Shown: positions 1 to 58,500 of the stretch, in pieces
Numbering within the stretch: the stretch's first letter is position 1
Layout of the letters: the number at the start of each line of letters is the position of its first letter
NCBI GenBank assembly: GCA_014155875.1
Contig: JACEFZ010013518.1
Span: 62,001 to 126,000 of the forward strand
Source: Cepaea nemoralis
Lineage: Eukaryota > Mollusca > Gastropoda > Stylommatophora > Helicidae
Direction of reading: 5' to 3'
DNA length: 64,000 bases
Notes under the pieces: generated by a model
Seen by the model: only the letters and a program-made list of their open reading frames with translations
Databases searched by the model: none
What the model was told of the DNA's origin: nothing
Made by a program: the position numbers and the translations under genes

Positions 1-130
1 GGACACGTTATGGGAAGAAATAAATCGAACAACTTGGATTTGAATAACGAAGACACAAACAATAGATTGCACGATTTCTTGCCTGGCATATTTCGCTGCA
101 TCTCGTCAGGTACATACTGTAGAAATCACA
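1..130 (-). repeat. Penelope-like terminal fragment
   Basis: This stretch contains GAATAACGAAGACACAAAC followed by a segment on the theme GCACGATTTCTTGCCTGGCA. The same block recurs near 20866-20960 and 38330-38416, and in reverse near 49395-49470 and 52640-52770. At the last two sites it lies just downstream of Penelope-like coding remnants, so I read it as a 3' or terminal piece of that family in minus orientation. The left end is cut by the window edge. Bases 131-500 show nothing I recognise. Confidence 0.4.
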
Positions 131-509
131 CAACGTAAAGTGAATTAACTAGATATATCCTTCAAACTGAAGTATACACATGTTCGCACAGTAATGTCGA
201 TTGTCTACCACGCGTGAAAACTTGGACTCATAGAACAACTTGGTCTCAGCTGGCAAGATTGAATGAAAAAGAGCAAAGGCAAGGCAAAGAGATTATTATG
301 TGGATGGCTTGGCCATGTTGAATAGTCGAGGCAAGAACACAGTCTAGAACCATGACTCTGGTGATCGTGTGAGATTTCGAACCTTGCCCACCCACGCTTA
401 TCTGCATGGCATTTTATGATCGATGGTAGAAATACGCACACAAATTATAACATTAAGAGAGTACATAAACCGAAGCAGCAATGGATCTGAGACAACGGGG
501 ACAAGTTAT

Positions 510-880
510 TTTTATTTTTGCGTTCGCTCGCTTCTAACTGAAGCGTAGTCCATACAGGTGCTAGTGTTGTTTGTCCACCAAGAATGATGATGACCATTCA
601 TTTCATCCATTGGGGTTGAAGGTATGGAGCCGTGAGTTCTAAAATGGCTGATAAGGCCTATTTTGGCTCGAAAAACGATTGATGTCTGCGTGTGTATCCC
701 TCGCCATCAGGCCAACCCAGTCCGACTTGTAATTTACGTCCCAAGTCAAGGACGAGAATTCAACATTTTAGTCCAATTGACCGGTGCAGGATTTGAACCT
801 GCTTCCTCGGCATCAACACACCGGAAGTTTAAGAGCGAACGCTCGTGTCCATTCAGCCATGCTAACCTCCAACGAGGACA
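510..880 (-). repeat. tRNA-derived SINE, family C
   Basis: The reverse strand carries a B-box-like motif (GCAGGTTCAAATCCTGCACC) at about 783-802. The neighbouring text, with ACGTCCCAAGTCAAGGACGAGA, a run of GTAGTCCATA and Ser/Pro-coding boxes, recurs at 31655-31865, 60440-60750 and 63810-64000, always in the same orientation. This marks a dispersed tRNA-related SINE family. The small open frames here are artefacts of it. Confidence 0.45.
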
Positions 881-1249
881 ATATTAAAGATGGAAATATC
901 CATAGGGAACCGCATACTAGGCTTGTTTGTCAACACCTGTTAAATATATCATCAAAACGTAATTCAGCCATTGGGTTGAGGTGAGTTGATTTGAGTCAAG
1001 AAATGTCGTAATAGCACTGGGTACATACTATACATGCTGTATTCCCCATTTTCAACAATCAGCGAAGAGTCTCAGGAGTGATTATATCAGTTGCCAGCTG
1101 GTTGTGTGTTCGGGAAGTTTGAGAATGATCTCATCGTGAAAGATCCTGATAATTTTGTTCCGTACTTTTCTGTTTTATGTAAATAAGTAAACGTACCTTT
1201 TGCAAGCCGCAACGCACATTGGGCATATGGTGCTAAATCCTTAGGTTTA

Positions 1250-1995
1250 TAGAACTAATTAGAGGATGATGCTGTCATTTACACAGATGGGTCGGTCGTT
1301 TGTCGAGTGAGAAGCTCATGGGCCTTTACGACTCAGGCCGGAGGGAGAATTGTGAAGGACGATTCTGTTGCTTTTGCTTTGACCACAGGTAGCCTGACTA
1401 TGGAAGTAATGGCAGTAAATAAAGCAATAACATGGCTCGAGACACAGCCGTTCTTTAGGGTATGTCCTTAGTGACTTAATGAGCATGCTCAGGAAGATAG
1501 AGATGGGGTGGATCCGAAGAGAGTGGTTGCTGTCTCTAGAGCGGTCTAGGCTGGCAAAGATTAGTTTCATCTTCGTGCCAAGGCATGCGGGTGTACGAGG
1601 AGATGAGCGGGCTGACAAGCTCGCAGGTAAGGCTACTGTGGAAGGCGGACGCGCCATGGACCAGGCTAACATTCTTAATGCTTTATGAGAAGTAAGTCGC
1701 TTGCAAGAACCTAGTAATGACTGTGAATCTACAACCATGGTCAACATGCGAGAACAGCAAATTAAAAGAGGTGTGGTCAAACAAGAACACTACGCGGGAA
1801 GAAAAAGAAAATTAATAAACTAATAAAAACTGGTGTCGTTAACCGCTACACGCTGCGGGATTTGCTGAGTAGGGGTTCCGAACACTTATGGACTGAATGG
1901 TTCGATGTGCAAAGAGGATGATCTGTCGACTAACTAATAACTAACTAACTAAATAATTAACTAACTAAATAATTAACTAACTAACTAACTAGTTT
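1250..1995 (+). pseudogene. RNase H end of a non-LTR retrotransposon
   Basis: Three forward frames joined by frameshifts and stops spell an RNase HI domain. It begins near 1265 with the YTDGS catalytic motif, continues through LTMEVMAV and SMLRKIEMGWIRREWL, and ends with the FVPRHAGVRGDERADKLAGKA motif (about 1573-1635). A further frame at about 1690-1910 gives RYTLRDLL.RGSEHLW, the conserved tail that follows RNase H in this group. It ends in CTAA/TTAA short repeats to 1995, a typical tail of such elements. The protein is related to the RNase H of I- and Jockey-group LINEs. Shifts near 1470 and 1800 and several stops make it dead. The 5' part is missing, so this is a truncated copy. Confidence 0.75.
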
Positions 1996-2802
1996 ATAGA
2001 CCTATGGGTAGTATCATCGGTATCCCACCGACCGCATCCACTTCCTGACTTTTCCTAGTACCATCTTAGGCCGAGTCCATTGGGAAGACCATGTACATTT
2101 TACATATTCGAATACATCTTAATGCGGATCGAACCCCTGATCATAGGACCTACAGGTCAGTTCTGGCCACTTCACTCATCAACCACTGCCTTGCTGGCTG
2201 GCGTTGGCGATCATGCCTCTTCCAAAACTACGATATCCTGCGCCATGGATCAATTCGTGTGTTGACTCCCTTTCGAGAGATGACACAAGACTGTTAAGAA
2301 TCTTCCTACGCTGTCTTCCTCTGTCTCTCTTTATGCAAATCTTTCCGATTGTCACAATATGTTCCAGTGTGTCTTTCCGTAACGTGGCCTAAAACTGATG
2401 ACTGCCTCTTTCTGATGTTTGTGACGAGTTGTCTTTTCTCTTGAAACGTCCTGATTGCCCAGGTTTGCTGTCCAATTAATGTTCAGCATTCTTCTATAAA
2501 ACCACATCTCTATGGCTTCCAGGGATTATTTCGCCTGTTTACTTCACTATCTCTGTCTTTCTTTGGCTCTGTCTATACTTCCACAAATGTCTGCATTGAT
2601 ACTTATAAATTGTGCTTTTAGTCTACGCATGTTTCTTGTCACCAGTAGTTTCAGCTTTAGTACTCTCTTTAGTGTTTCTTCATGTCCCAAGATGTGGCTA
2701 AATCATGAGAGCCTAGGTTGTTTTGTTTGTTCTGCTGTATTTCGATAATTCTTTATATTTCAAGATGTGACCAAACCAGAGCGTCCAAATGCTTTTTAAT
2801 TA

Positions 2803-3010
2803 TCTACTTTGAGAAGTCTGCATATCTCAACATGTAATCAAACCATGGGAGTCTAGTTTTGTGTGTGTCTACTTTGAGAAGCCTTCATGTCTCAACATGT
2901 GACCAAACCATGAACGCCTACGTTTGTTTGTCTACTTTGAGAAGCCTTCATGTCTCAACATGTGACCAAACCATGAACGCCTACGTTTGTTTGTCTACTT
3001 TGAGAAGTCT
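2803..3010. repeat. 63-bp tandem repeat
   Basis: The block beginning TCTACTTTGAGAAG starts at 2803, 2868, 2931 and 2994, which gives spacings of 65, 63 and 63 bp. The two central units are nearly identical. Because 63 is a multiple of three, the forward frame repeats a peptide (STLRSLHVSTCDQTMNAYVC), but nothing indicates that it is translated. More diverged units may extend back to about 2690. Confidence 0.8.
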
Positions 3011-3639
3011 GCCGTTAAAACTAAGTACTAATAAAGTTCAACTATTTAAAAGCTGCAGGTTCAAAAGACAAAATAAACGCATCCTTCGCAATAGTAAACA
3101 GAAATATGAAGGCGGTGGGATGCATAAATATTAAAACAACATGTGATTGTTCAAAGACATGAACAAATAAATAATACATTTTCTATTTGGAATAATAATA
3201 GGCATTGTCCAAATTAGAACTGTGAATGTATATTCTTCTTCTCATAGTCCATATCGTTAGGCGTTGATGTTCATGTCTGTCCACAGCCCCCTGTCTCATG
3301 TATTGACAATCATTTCTGATACTGATGTTCTTCCATGCCTGAGGTCAAACTGTCTAGCTTTTTCTCTTCTGGTCTCCAGTGACCTCGTCTCCCTTCCAAC
3401 TTTCCTGTTGTGACGACATACTCCAGTTGTCCCCCTTCTCAAGACCTGCCGAAGAATGTTTACTTCCTTTTTCTAATGCGAGTAAACCGATCTCTTTGTG
3501 GGTGAACTTCTTTCAAGATATCTCCATTTTCTTTTTCTATCTGTCTACGGTGTTATCGTCATTCCTCTATACAACGCGATCTCTGCACACATGGCTTCTT
3601 GAATATGTGCTAATCACTTAATTAATACATCAGCAAATA

Positions 3640-3682
3640 GGCGGGGGGGGGGGGGGGGACAAACAAACAAACAAACAAACAT
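3640..3682. repeat. poly-G tract and (CAAA)n
   Basis: A G tract of about 17 bases is followed directly by several CAAA units. Such pairs commonly mark the end of a retroposed copy. It sits between two RTE-like blocks. Confidence 0.85.
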
Positions 3683-4138
3683 GTAAATTTCACACAACGT
3701 TTATCTGTCTTCTTGAATTGGTGCTCATCATCATCATCATCCTCGCCATCATCAGCATGTATCTTGTCAACTGGCGTGGTCGTTCATGTCTCGCTATAAA
3801 TTATGGTCCTTGGTGTTCTGAATCAACTCTGCTGATAGTATTCCTCCAAGCCTTCGCCCCAGTCTATTCAGTATCATTTCTCTCCGGCTGCCTCTTCCTC
3901 TTTCCCCACTGATCTTCCTAGTCGTCACGATGTTCCCCAATACCTCCCTTCTCGTCACAAGACCAAAGAAAGCTGTTTGTCTCTTTCTGACAGTTATATA
4001 ATTTTCTAATGTTCTACTCTCCTTAGTCTCTTCCAGGCAATCGTTGTTAGTTACTCTGGCACTGAATTTGCGCTAATCATTGTATTAATAAATCAACAAT
4101 CATGTGATTTAGTGTATACTTTCAAAAACAAGACTTAC

Positions 4139-50411
<46,273 letters not shown>

Positions 50412-50471
50412 TCTGGCCAATCTGTGTCCTTGAATGACTGTAGTCCTGAATGGGTCAACACTGGACATGGG

Positions 50472-50478
50472 ATTTATA
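50472..50478 (-). promoter_or_regulatory. candidate TATA box of the C16orf89-like gene
   Basis: TATAAAT reads on the minus strand about 62 bases before the chosen start codon. Transcription starting some 30 bases downstream would leave the ATG at 50411 as the first one. Evidence is positional only. Confidence 0.3.
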
Positions 50479-50544
50479 CCATGAAGGCATATGTACGCAG
50501 TTGTGAATATTAACAGTCCATGAATTAAACTATCAATCAAATAA

Positions 50545-50546
<2 letters not shown>

Positions 50547-50612
<66 letters not shown>

Positions 50613-50621
50613 GCTAGCTAG

Positions 50622-50652
<31 letters not shown>

Positions 50653-50800
50653 GCTACCAACCTACCTACTATCTGTCTATCTATCTACCTGTATGTCTGT
50701 CTGTCTGTCTGTTTACCTATTTATATCGATATATCACTCGGTCCGTCCGTCCGTCTATCTGTCTGTCTGCCTGCCTGTCTGTCTATCTATCTATATGTTT
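50547..50800. repeat. (TATC)n and TGTC/TGCC tetranucleotides
   Basis: TATC units run almost unbroken from 50547 to 50660, then degenerate to TGTC and CCGT types. Related GACA text continues to about 50950. Confidence 0.92.
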
Positions 50801-50999
50801 GTGTAGATGGAGATATATACATACACTGAAATAGGTAGACAGACACATACTAAAACATATATAGGTAGATAAACAGACATATACACACATATAGACAGAC
50901 AGAGAGACCGGCAGACAGATAGAAACACAGACATAATAGACAGACAAACATATATATATATATATTTAATAGACAGACAGGCAGACATATAAACAGATT

Positions 51000-52439
51000 G
51001 GAAAACGAACTAACCTTTTCGTGTGTAGTCAAAAACGGTCTGTGTGAAGTACTACAGCGAGAGAACATGACATTGATCAATTTTTTGACACCTCAGCAAT
51101 GTTTTATTCATCTGGTCGCCTCTGAACTTCATATTGACTTTATCGGATTGTATATCAGAAGATAACCCTAGCAGATAACCTGTGCACGGATTGCTGTAAC
51201 ATAATGATTAATGTATGTCAGAATGTGTGAGCGGTTTTGGGATTGTCAGCTGGGGTATGCGTGGCCGTTTGAGTAATGGATGCATGAAGCTGTGTATGGA
51301 TGATTGTTGATTGGAAGGCTGGGTTCATCATCATCTTGTGCCATGCCGATAATCTCTGGTGGTCATTAGTCAAAATCTAAAAAAGATCACCAGTCTTGGA
51401 TCAGACCTGGGTTCTTGTTCAGTTATGCTGTTTGACCTAGTAAGGGTGAGTTACGAGTGCTGTCATAAAGACGTCATTTGAGTTACTGTTACAGAAAGTT
51501 ACTGGTAAAATCAGAATCATATCTCATTCCTGAACAAAGATATAAACTCAAGGATGAATTAGAAGATGGAAAAATAAATCTTCACCGGACGGATGCCGTT
51601 TACAATTCTATGATGCAAAGTTGGGCAATGAAAACTGTTATTCCAAATAGCCCATACAGTCTAGAATCAACAACGATTGTAGGATATCAGTTTGACGTCA
51701 TAATTTACTACCACTTCAACAGTGAAGGAGTTAGAAAAGTGTAGATAACAACCTTGAGACATTCTGGTGTCATACACTCCGAAATGTACAGACCACGTCA
51801 CCAGGACTTTCAGACCAAGTGGAGACTTTTAGTTTAGTTCACATGTGTGAACATACCCATGGCTAGCTTATACCACCTGCACTGACGCCATATTTGCTCA
51901 AATCAGATATGAAATTCAGTTGCCGGCAAATTCGGAAGGCGTAGGTGTAAGCAGCAGTTTGGAATGTATTACGTAACGTCAATTGCATCTCTCAGGAGCG
52001 GCCAAATCATGTTTTGGATGAAAGGTGTGGGCCGGTCAAAGGATGATTGACAGGTGAACTAGAGAGTTTATAGTGACAGTGATGAATTAATAGATACTGG
52101 TCATGAGACGTCCAAGTAACCATCCAAAGTGAAAATGGGAGGAGAGAAGACGAACATGACGTTAGGGACGAAAACTGTAGATGAATACCTTGCAGACAGC
52201 ACTCAGACGCAAACATAATTAGCCTGTCAAGGAAGTCTTCTGGCGGAATACTACAATCACATTTTGCTCGACTTTCAGTAAGAAGTCTAGAAGCAGGATT
52301 CTTGGCTAAAACTTAGCTACCATATGAGACAATCACAATCCACTCACATAACAGAGCGATTGATCCTCGTGCAAGGACACATTCATGATGTGAGGCCTGC
52401 AAGCTGGATGTGCGAAGTATCTCAAGATAAGCACTCACC
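51000..52439. other. no recognisable gene; one unexplained ORF
   Basis: An 88-codon plus frame at 51478-51744 contains KSESYLIPEQRYKLKDELED and NSPYSLESTTIVGYQFDV. Its composition looks protein-like, and a CTGTTACAG acceptor-like motif lies at its start, but no donor or relative is recognised. The rest of the stretch shows nothing. Confidence 0.3.
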
Positions 52440-52770
52440 TATGAGGTTACTTCGACGAACAATAAACGATTGCTCAAATATAGTGAGGTGTTAGCAATTA
52501 GACGGTTACAGCCGGTTTTGTGCAACCAGAAAGAGTTCGTTGTAAATGTGAAATTACCGTGGATATAACAGATGTTCCGCATTCGAATATTTTTGTGATT
52601 TTGTGTTTTATTTTTATTTTTATTTTTTTTTCATTTGAAGTATTATTAATTTATTAACTTCATATGATATATAACTCTGAAGCTGACGAATGCAGCCAAA
52701 TATGCCAGGTAATAAACCGCGTAATATATTGTTCGTGGCTTCTTCGCTTAAATTCACCAATGGAATACAT
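52440..52770 (+). mobile_element. Penelope-like 3' fragment
   Basis: The coding end TNNKRLLKYSEVLAIRRLQP followed by VLCNQKEFVVNVKLPWI and TAA (about 52456-52570) is the C-terminus of the family. The 3' region with CATATGATATATAACTC and GGCTTCTTCGCTTAAATTCAC follows, matching 49395-49470 and, reversed, 1-130. Confidence 0.7.
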
Positions 52771-52837
52771 TGTTTTGAGTCACTTCTTCAATTGTGTTTC
52801 TTCTTCATTTCTTGTTCGCTTTACATTTATCTATAAC

Positions 52838-52922
52838 TGCAATGTTGTAGACAAATTCTGCAATGTTGTAGACAAATTCTGCAATGTTGCAGACAAATTA
52901 TGCAATGTTGTAGACAAACAGC
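52838..52922. repeat. 21-bp tandem repeat, four copies
   Basis: TGCAATGTTGTAGACAAATTC repeats four times with small changes, giving the periodic peptide CNVVDKF. Too short to interpret further. Confidence 0.85.
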
Positions 52923-53235
52923 CGCATCCTGAGTCAGTTGTGGTAAACAATTATGCGCTGTTGTTTTCTATAAATGTGTAACATTGTGTACATGCCAGTT
53001 GATCAACTTTCTCTAATCGCATACCACGAGCATATCAAAACATCAACTAGTATAATGATCATCATCATATTAACGTTTCAACAACACGTTTGATTTATTA
53101 ATATCATCAATTCTATTGGAAGATCATGAAACGCTAATAAACAAAGTGGTAGTATGTTTAACCCCTAGTTCTTCCATAATATTTCTAACTTTATGTAGAA
53201 GTTTATTTGTAGCTAAAGTCGTTTTAAACTCCTTT

Positions 53236-53506
53236 ACATTAAAGTCGGTTTTTTGTTGTTGTTTTTTCTTTTTTGCATATCCTTTACAGGACATTGTTGT
53301 CAACACCAGCATCTTTCAGCTTTATGTTGATTTCTTGGCAAGATTAAGCTCAGTAGTTTGCCATTGCTTTCTGAGCGGCCGGCTCACATACCCCGTAAGT
53401 TACCGATGCGATTCGACCCACTGCTGATTCTCACCGTCATCACGTTACCCACGAGAATATACGAGATTACGGAGAAAACTCATAACCTCTAAGCCACGAA
53501 GCCGGC
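53236..53506 (-). repeat. SINE family A, full copy with target duplication
   Basis: Head GCCGGCTTCGTGGCTTAGAG (reversed at 53487-53506), core and TCCTTTACAGGACATTGTTG-type tail are complete, ending in a CAA/AAAAAG-rich tail at 53245-53270. AAGTCGGTT flanks both ends, preceded by a matching TTA/TTAA, a probable duplication. Confidence 0.82.
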
Positions 53507-53729
53507 ACTTAAGTCGGTTGGGGTGGAAAAATAACTTTCCAGGGGGGGGGGGGGGGGGGGAATAACTCAGGGAAGCAACTTGCCCTATGTAGTTGTCTTT
53601 GTTTAAACGTATACTACGTGCCAAAATTCCTATTTCTCACATCGGGGGAATATGCCAGTGTTTAGTAAAGGAGAGCTTGGCATATGATACCACAACCTCA
53701 ATTCTAAGAATGATGTTGGAGGCGGTTAG

Positions 53730-54090
53730 TGCAGCTTTCCACTGGCTGGATAATTAATTGTATACGCATGTCGTGATTGTGACTAATTCACAAAACGTGC
53801 TGACAAAAGTGAAGACTGGCATGCTTCGTGATGAATGGTATGCATCAATTCCGGTATCGCGGCTTGCGAGCATTCGGATCTTGCCTCCAGGAGACTCTGG
53901 TGTGGCTGGCAATGAACAGACAGATTGGCTTTTGCCGCATCATTGAGGAGTGATTTGATGCATGATAAGGCAGATGTGGTGAAGGCTTTCTGTGAGCATG
54001 TGAATAATGCAGAAAAGATAGACTATCATGGTCTGCGATGTTCGTCCATCATGAATGACGAGGACCATTCATTACACTACATCTTTTGAT
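53730..54090 (+). pseudogene. RNase H fragment of a non-LTR element (family 2)
   Basis: The frame reads HVVIVTNSQNVLTKVKTGML, ASIRILPPGDSGVAGNEQTDW and, after a shift near 53940, SLRSDLMHDKADVVKAFCEH. It is a sister of the copy at 30955-31200. His of the usual G-H-S/A-G motif is Asp here and the A-D pair is T-D, so catalysis is unlikely. Confidence 0.65.
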
Positions 54091-54698
54091 GAGGAACGAA
54101 TGACTTGCGCTTTGGTTTTATATAGCGAGGTAGTGGTCGCGCAACTCCGTCGTCCCCGCTCTCTCGTCTGTGTCCGTCTGGCTCCAGTGGCGAGCATGGC
54201 AAGACGACTGGAAGACGATCACAGATGCAGTGGACGTTAGGCTGCCACGGCCAGTTATCCCTGTATATATTGGCTCTCGAGAGCCTCGTGCAAACGGCCC
54301 TTCCCTCAATTCCTTTAATTTTCAGTTTTAAGACAAGCGTGTAGATCAATGATGTCGGCTCTTGACTAAACTCATCTAACCTCAACTTCGGGGGTACCAA
54401 GAGCTGCTACATCTACAGTTTCTGCGAGCCACTTCTTGGCTGTTTTCTCGAGTATCCAAGGTTTGTTTCTTCAATCAGCTTAAATGAGACATTGATCCCA
54501 AATTTTCTCACCTGAACCTTAAGGATAAGAGATCTGAGCATGCGCCAACAACTAAACGCCAGTGTGAGTCAACCTGAATTCTGACACTGTTTGGTCACTC
54601 GTCTCGCGATATGGACTAGGGATAACTTAATTTCTTAAAATCGCATTACATAACTTCATGGCAATCATCATCATGAACATCTTTATCATTATGATGAT

Positions 54699-54779
54699 CT
54701 TCTTCTTCTTCTTCTTCTTCTTCTTCTTCTTCTTCTTCTTCTTCTTCTTCTTCTTCTTCTTCTTCTTCTTCTTCTTCTT

Positions 54780-54845
<66 letters not shown>

Positions 54846-54984
54846 ATTATTATTATTATTCCTTTTCTTTGGAGGGCGTTGCAATCAGCCCCAGGTAGAT
54901 TCTCTAATAAATTCTACGAGTAGTAGGTTGCCATTGGTTTCTGAACGAGAAGTTAATGGTCAAAATCAACTGATCGGTGCAGGG

Positions 54985-55070
<86 letters not shown>
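54699..55070. repeat. (TTC)n(TTA)n, SINE B tail, (TA)n
   Basis: TTC units at about 54699-54808 pass into TTA units to 54861. A minus SINE B tail with GGTTGCCATTGGTTTCTGAACG follows at about 54873-54965. TA units fill 54989-55070. Long Phe/Leu or Lys frames here are artefacts. Confidence 0.9.
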
Positions 55071-55076
<6 letters not shown>

Positions 55077-55517
55077 TAGTGCGCATACGTGTGGGCACGC
55101 AAATTTAATACGTGTTTAATAATTTGGCAACAGCAGCTCTCACACCCCCGCGCTAGGTGTGTAAGAGAAAGCAATGTTTATGTGGGTCGGTGACACCTGC
55201 AGTTGGCTTCACCAGACACTAACTCCTCCGGTGCTGCGATCTGATTGCACACGAAGCGCAGCATGAAGGAGATCACTAACGGTTTTCAGGTTCATGTGAT
55301 GAGGCTTTCCAATGTAACCCATTAACTTTATGATCAGTCAGTGCGCAAAGGCATTTTGGGTTATGTTGTACATCCAGGCATATTTGCAGATGAGGAAAAA
55401 ACAATTATGAAAGAAACAAAGCAATGCTCACAAGCACTGCTCCCTAAGATAAATGACACTGCAATTGTATTTCGGATGAAGATATTTTTTTTTTACAATT
55501 ATAACATATGTAATGCT

Positions 55518-58500
55518 CGCGTTGATGATCCCCTTGTAGATGATCCCCGTGTAGGTGATCCATGTGTATGTGATCCCATTGTAGATGATCCCCGTGTAGA
55601 TGATCCCCTTGGAGATGATCCCCTTGAAGATGATCCTCGTGTAGATCATCCCCTTGTAGATGATCCCCGAGTAGATGATCCCCGTGTAGGTGATGCTCGT
55701 GTATGAGATCCCAGTGTAGGTGATTCACTTGTAGATGATCCCCGTGCAGATGATCCCCGTGTAGATGATCAACGTGTAGGTGATCCCCGTGTATGTGATC
55801 CCATTGTAGATGATCCCCGTGTAGATGATCACCTTGTAGATGATCCTCGTGTAGATGATCCCCGTGTAGATGATCCCCGTGTAGATGATCCCCGTGTAGA
55901 TGATCCCCGTGTAGGTGATGCTCGTGTATGAGATCCCAGTGTAGGTGATTCACTTGTAGATGATCCCCGTGCAGATGATCCCCGTGTAGATGATCCCCGT
56001 GTAGATGATCCCCGTGTAGATGATCACCTTGTAGATGATCCCCGTGTAGATGATCCCCGTGTAGATGATCCCCGTGTAGATGATCCCCGTGTAGATGATC
56101 CCCGTGTAGGTGATCCCCGTGTAGATGATCCCCGTGTAGATGATCCCAGTGTAGATGATCCCCGTGTAGATGATCCCAGTGTAGGTGATCTTCGTGTAGG
56201 TGATCCCAGTGTAGTTGATCCCAGTGTAGATGATCCCCGTGTAGATGATCCCAGTGTAGATGATCCCCGTGTAGGTGATCTTCGTGTAGGTGATCCCAGT
56301 GTAGATGATCCCAGTGTAGGTGATCCCAGTGTAGATGATCCCCGTGTAGATGATCCTCGTGTAGGTGATCCCCATGTAGGTGATTCCCGTGTAGATGATC
56401 CCCGTGTAGGTGATCCCCATGTAGGTGATCCCCATGTAGGTGATCCCCATGTAGGTGATCCCCTTGTAGATGATCCCCATGTAGATGATCCTAGTGTAGG
56501 TGATCCCCGTGTAGATGATCCTAGTGTAGGTGATCCTCGTGTAGGTGATCCTAGTGTAGGTGATCCCCGTGTAGATGATCCTAGTGTAGGTGATCCTCGT
56601 GTAGGTGATCCTCGTGTAGGTGATCCCAGTTTAGGTGATCCCCGTGTAGATGATCCTAGTGTAGGTGATCCCCGTGTAGATGATCCTAGTGTAGGTGATC
56701 CCCGTGTAGATGATCCTAGTGTAGGTGATCCTCGTGTAGGTGATCCCAGTGTTGATGATCCTAGTGTAGATGATCCTAGTGTAGATGATCCTAGTGTAGA
56801 TTATCCTCTTGTAGATGATCCTCGTGTAGATGATCCTCGTGTAGGTGATCCCCATGTAGATGATCCTCGTGTAGATGATCCTCGTGTAGGTGATCCTCGT
56901 GTAGATGATCCTCGTGTAGGTGATCCCCGTGTAGATGATCCTATTGTAGATGATCCTCGTGTAGATGATCCTCATGTAGATGATCCTCGTGTAGATGATC
57001 CTCATGTAGATGATCCTCGTGTAGATGATCCTCGTGTAGGTGATCCCCATGTAGGTGATCCTCGTGTAGATGATCCTCATGTAGATGATCCTCGTGTAGA
57101 TGATCCTCGTGTAGATGATCCTCGTGTAGGTGATCCCCGTGTAGATGATCCCCGTGTAGATGATCCTCGTGTAGATGATCCTCGTGTATATGATCCTCGT
57201 GTAGATGATCCCCGTGTAGATGATCTCGTGTAGATGATCCCCGTGTAGATGATCCTCGTATAGATGATCCCCGTGTAGATGATCCTCGTGTAGATGATCC
57301 CCGTGTAGATGATCCTCGTGTAGATGATCCTCGTGTAGATGATCCCCGTGTAGATGATCCTCGTGTAGATGATCCCCGTGTAGATGATCCTCGTGTAGAT
57401 GATCCTCGTGTAGATGATCCTCGTGTAGGTGATCCTCGTGTAGGTGATCCCAGTGTAGATGATCCTCGTGTAGATGATCCCCGTGTAGATGATCCTCGTG
57501 TAGATGATCCTATTGTAGGTGATCCCAGTGTAGATGATCCTCGTGTCGATGATCTCCGTGTAGATGATCCTCGTGTAGATGATCCTCGTGTAGATGATCC
57601 TCGTGTAGGTGATCCTGGTGTAGATGATCCTCGTGTAGATGATCCCAGTGTAGATGATCCTCGTGTAGATGATCCCAGTGTAGATGATCCTCGTGTAGAT
57701 GATCCCCGTGTAGATGACCCTCGTGTAGATGATCCTCGTGTAGATGATCCCCATGTAGATGATCCTCGTGTAGATGATCCTCGTGTAGGTGATCCCAGTG
57801 TAGATGATCCTCGTGTAGATGATCCTCGTGTAGATGATCCCCGTGTAGATGATCCTCGTGTAGATGATCCTCGTGTAGGTGGTCCTCGTGTAGATGATCC
57901 TCTTGTAGATGATCCTCGTGTAGATGATCCCCATGTAGATGATCCTCGTGTAGATGATCCTCGTGTAGATGATCCCCATGTAGATGATCCTCGTGTAGAT
58001 GATCCTCGTGTAGATGATCCCCATGTAGATGATCCTCGTGTAGATGATCCTCGTGTAGATGATCACCATGTAGATGATCCCCGTGTAGATGATCCTCGTG
58101 TAGATGATCCTCGTGTAGGTGATCCTCGTGTAGATGATCCTATTGTAGATGATCCTCGTGTAGATGATCCCCGTGTAGATGATCCTCGTGTAGATGATCC
58201 TCGTGTAGATGATCCTCGTGTAGATGATCCCCATGTAGATGATCCCCGTGTAGATGATCCTCGTGTAGATGATCCTCGTGTAGGTGATCCTCGTGTAGAT
58301 GATCCCCGTGTAGATGATCCCCGTGTAGATGATCCTCGTGTAGATGATCCTCGTGTAGGTGATCCTCGTGTAGATGATCCTCGTGTAGATGATCCTCGTG
58401 TAGGTGATCCTCGTGTAGATGATCCCAGTGTAGATGATCCTCGTGTAGATGATCCCCATGTAGATGATCCCCGTGTAGATGATCCTCGTGTAGATGATCC

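Larger units (their letters stand above)
2170..4080 (-). mobile_element. patchwork of decayed RTE-like 3' fragments
   Basis: No intact ORF is present. Blocks at about 2170-2480, 3230-3620 and 3715-4060 resemble each other and similar blocks at 31335-31600, 39365-39630 and 63590-63800. Read on the minus strand, the best-preserved relative (39387-39584) gives the C-terminus of an RTE-type polyprotein, so I assign these blocks to the same broad group. Each is too mutated to place in a subfamily. Confidence 0.35.

Noticed and set aside
205..441. last exon of the C16orf89-like gene
   Set aside because: The minus frame has no suitable acceptor and phase and resembles RTE-like repeat text.
783..802. 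functional tRNA gene
   Set aside because: Only a B-box-like motif is present, within a repeat found four times in the window; no cloverleaf could be drawn.
1316..1780. 154-codon minus-strand ORF
   Set aside because: It is the antisense of the RNase H fragment.
50412..50540. upstream Met as the start of the host protein
   Set aside because: It would place the signal peptide inside the protein and lies upstream of the candidate TATA-directed start.
50547..50800. CRISPR-like array
   Set aside because: It is a simple TATC microsatellite without spacers in an animal genome.
54627..55119. poly-Lys and poly-Phe/Leu ORFs
   Set aside because: They are translations of (TTC)n and (TTA)n.
55341..55500. 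RNase H fragment before the satellite
   Set aside because: VVHPGIFADEEK only faintly resembles the HxGIxxNExAD motif.
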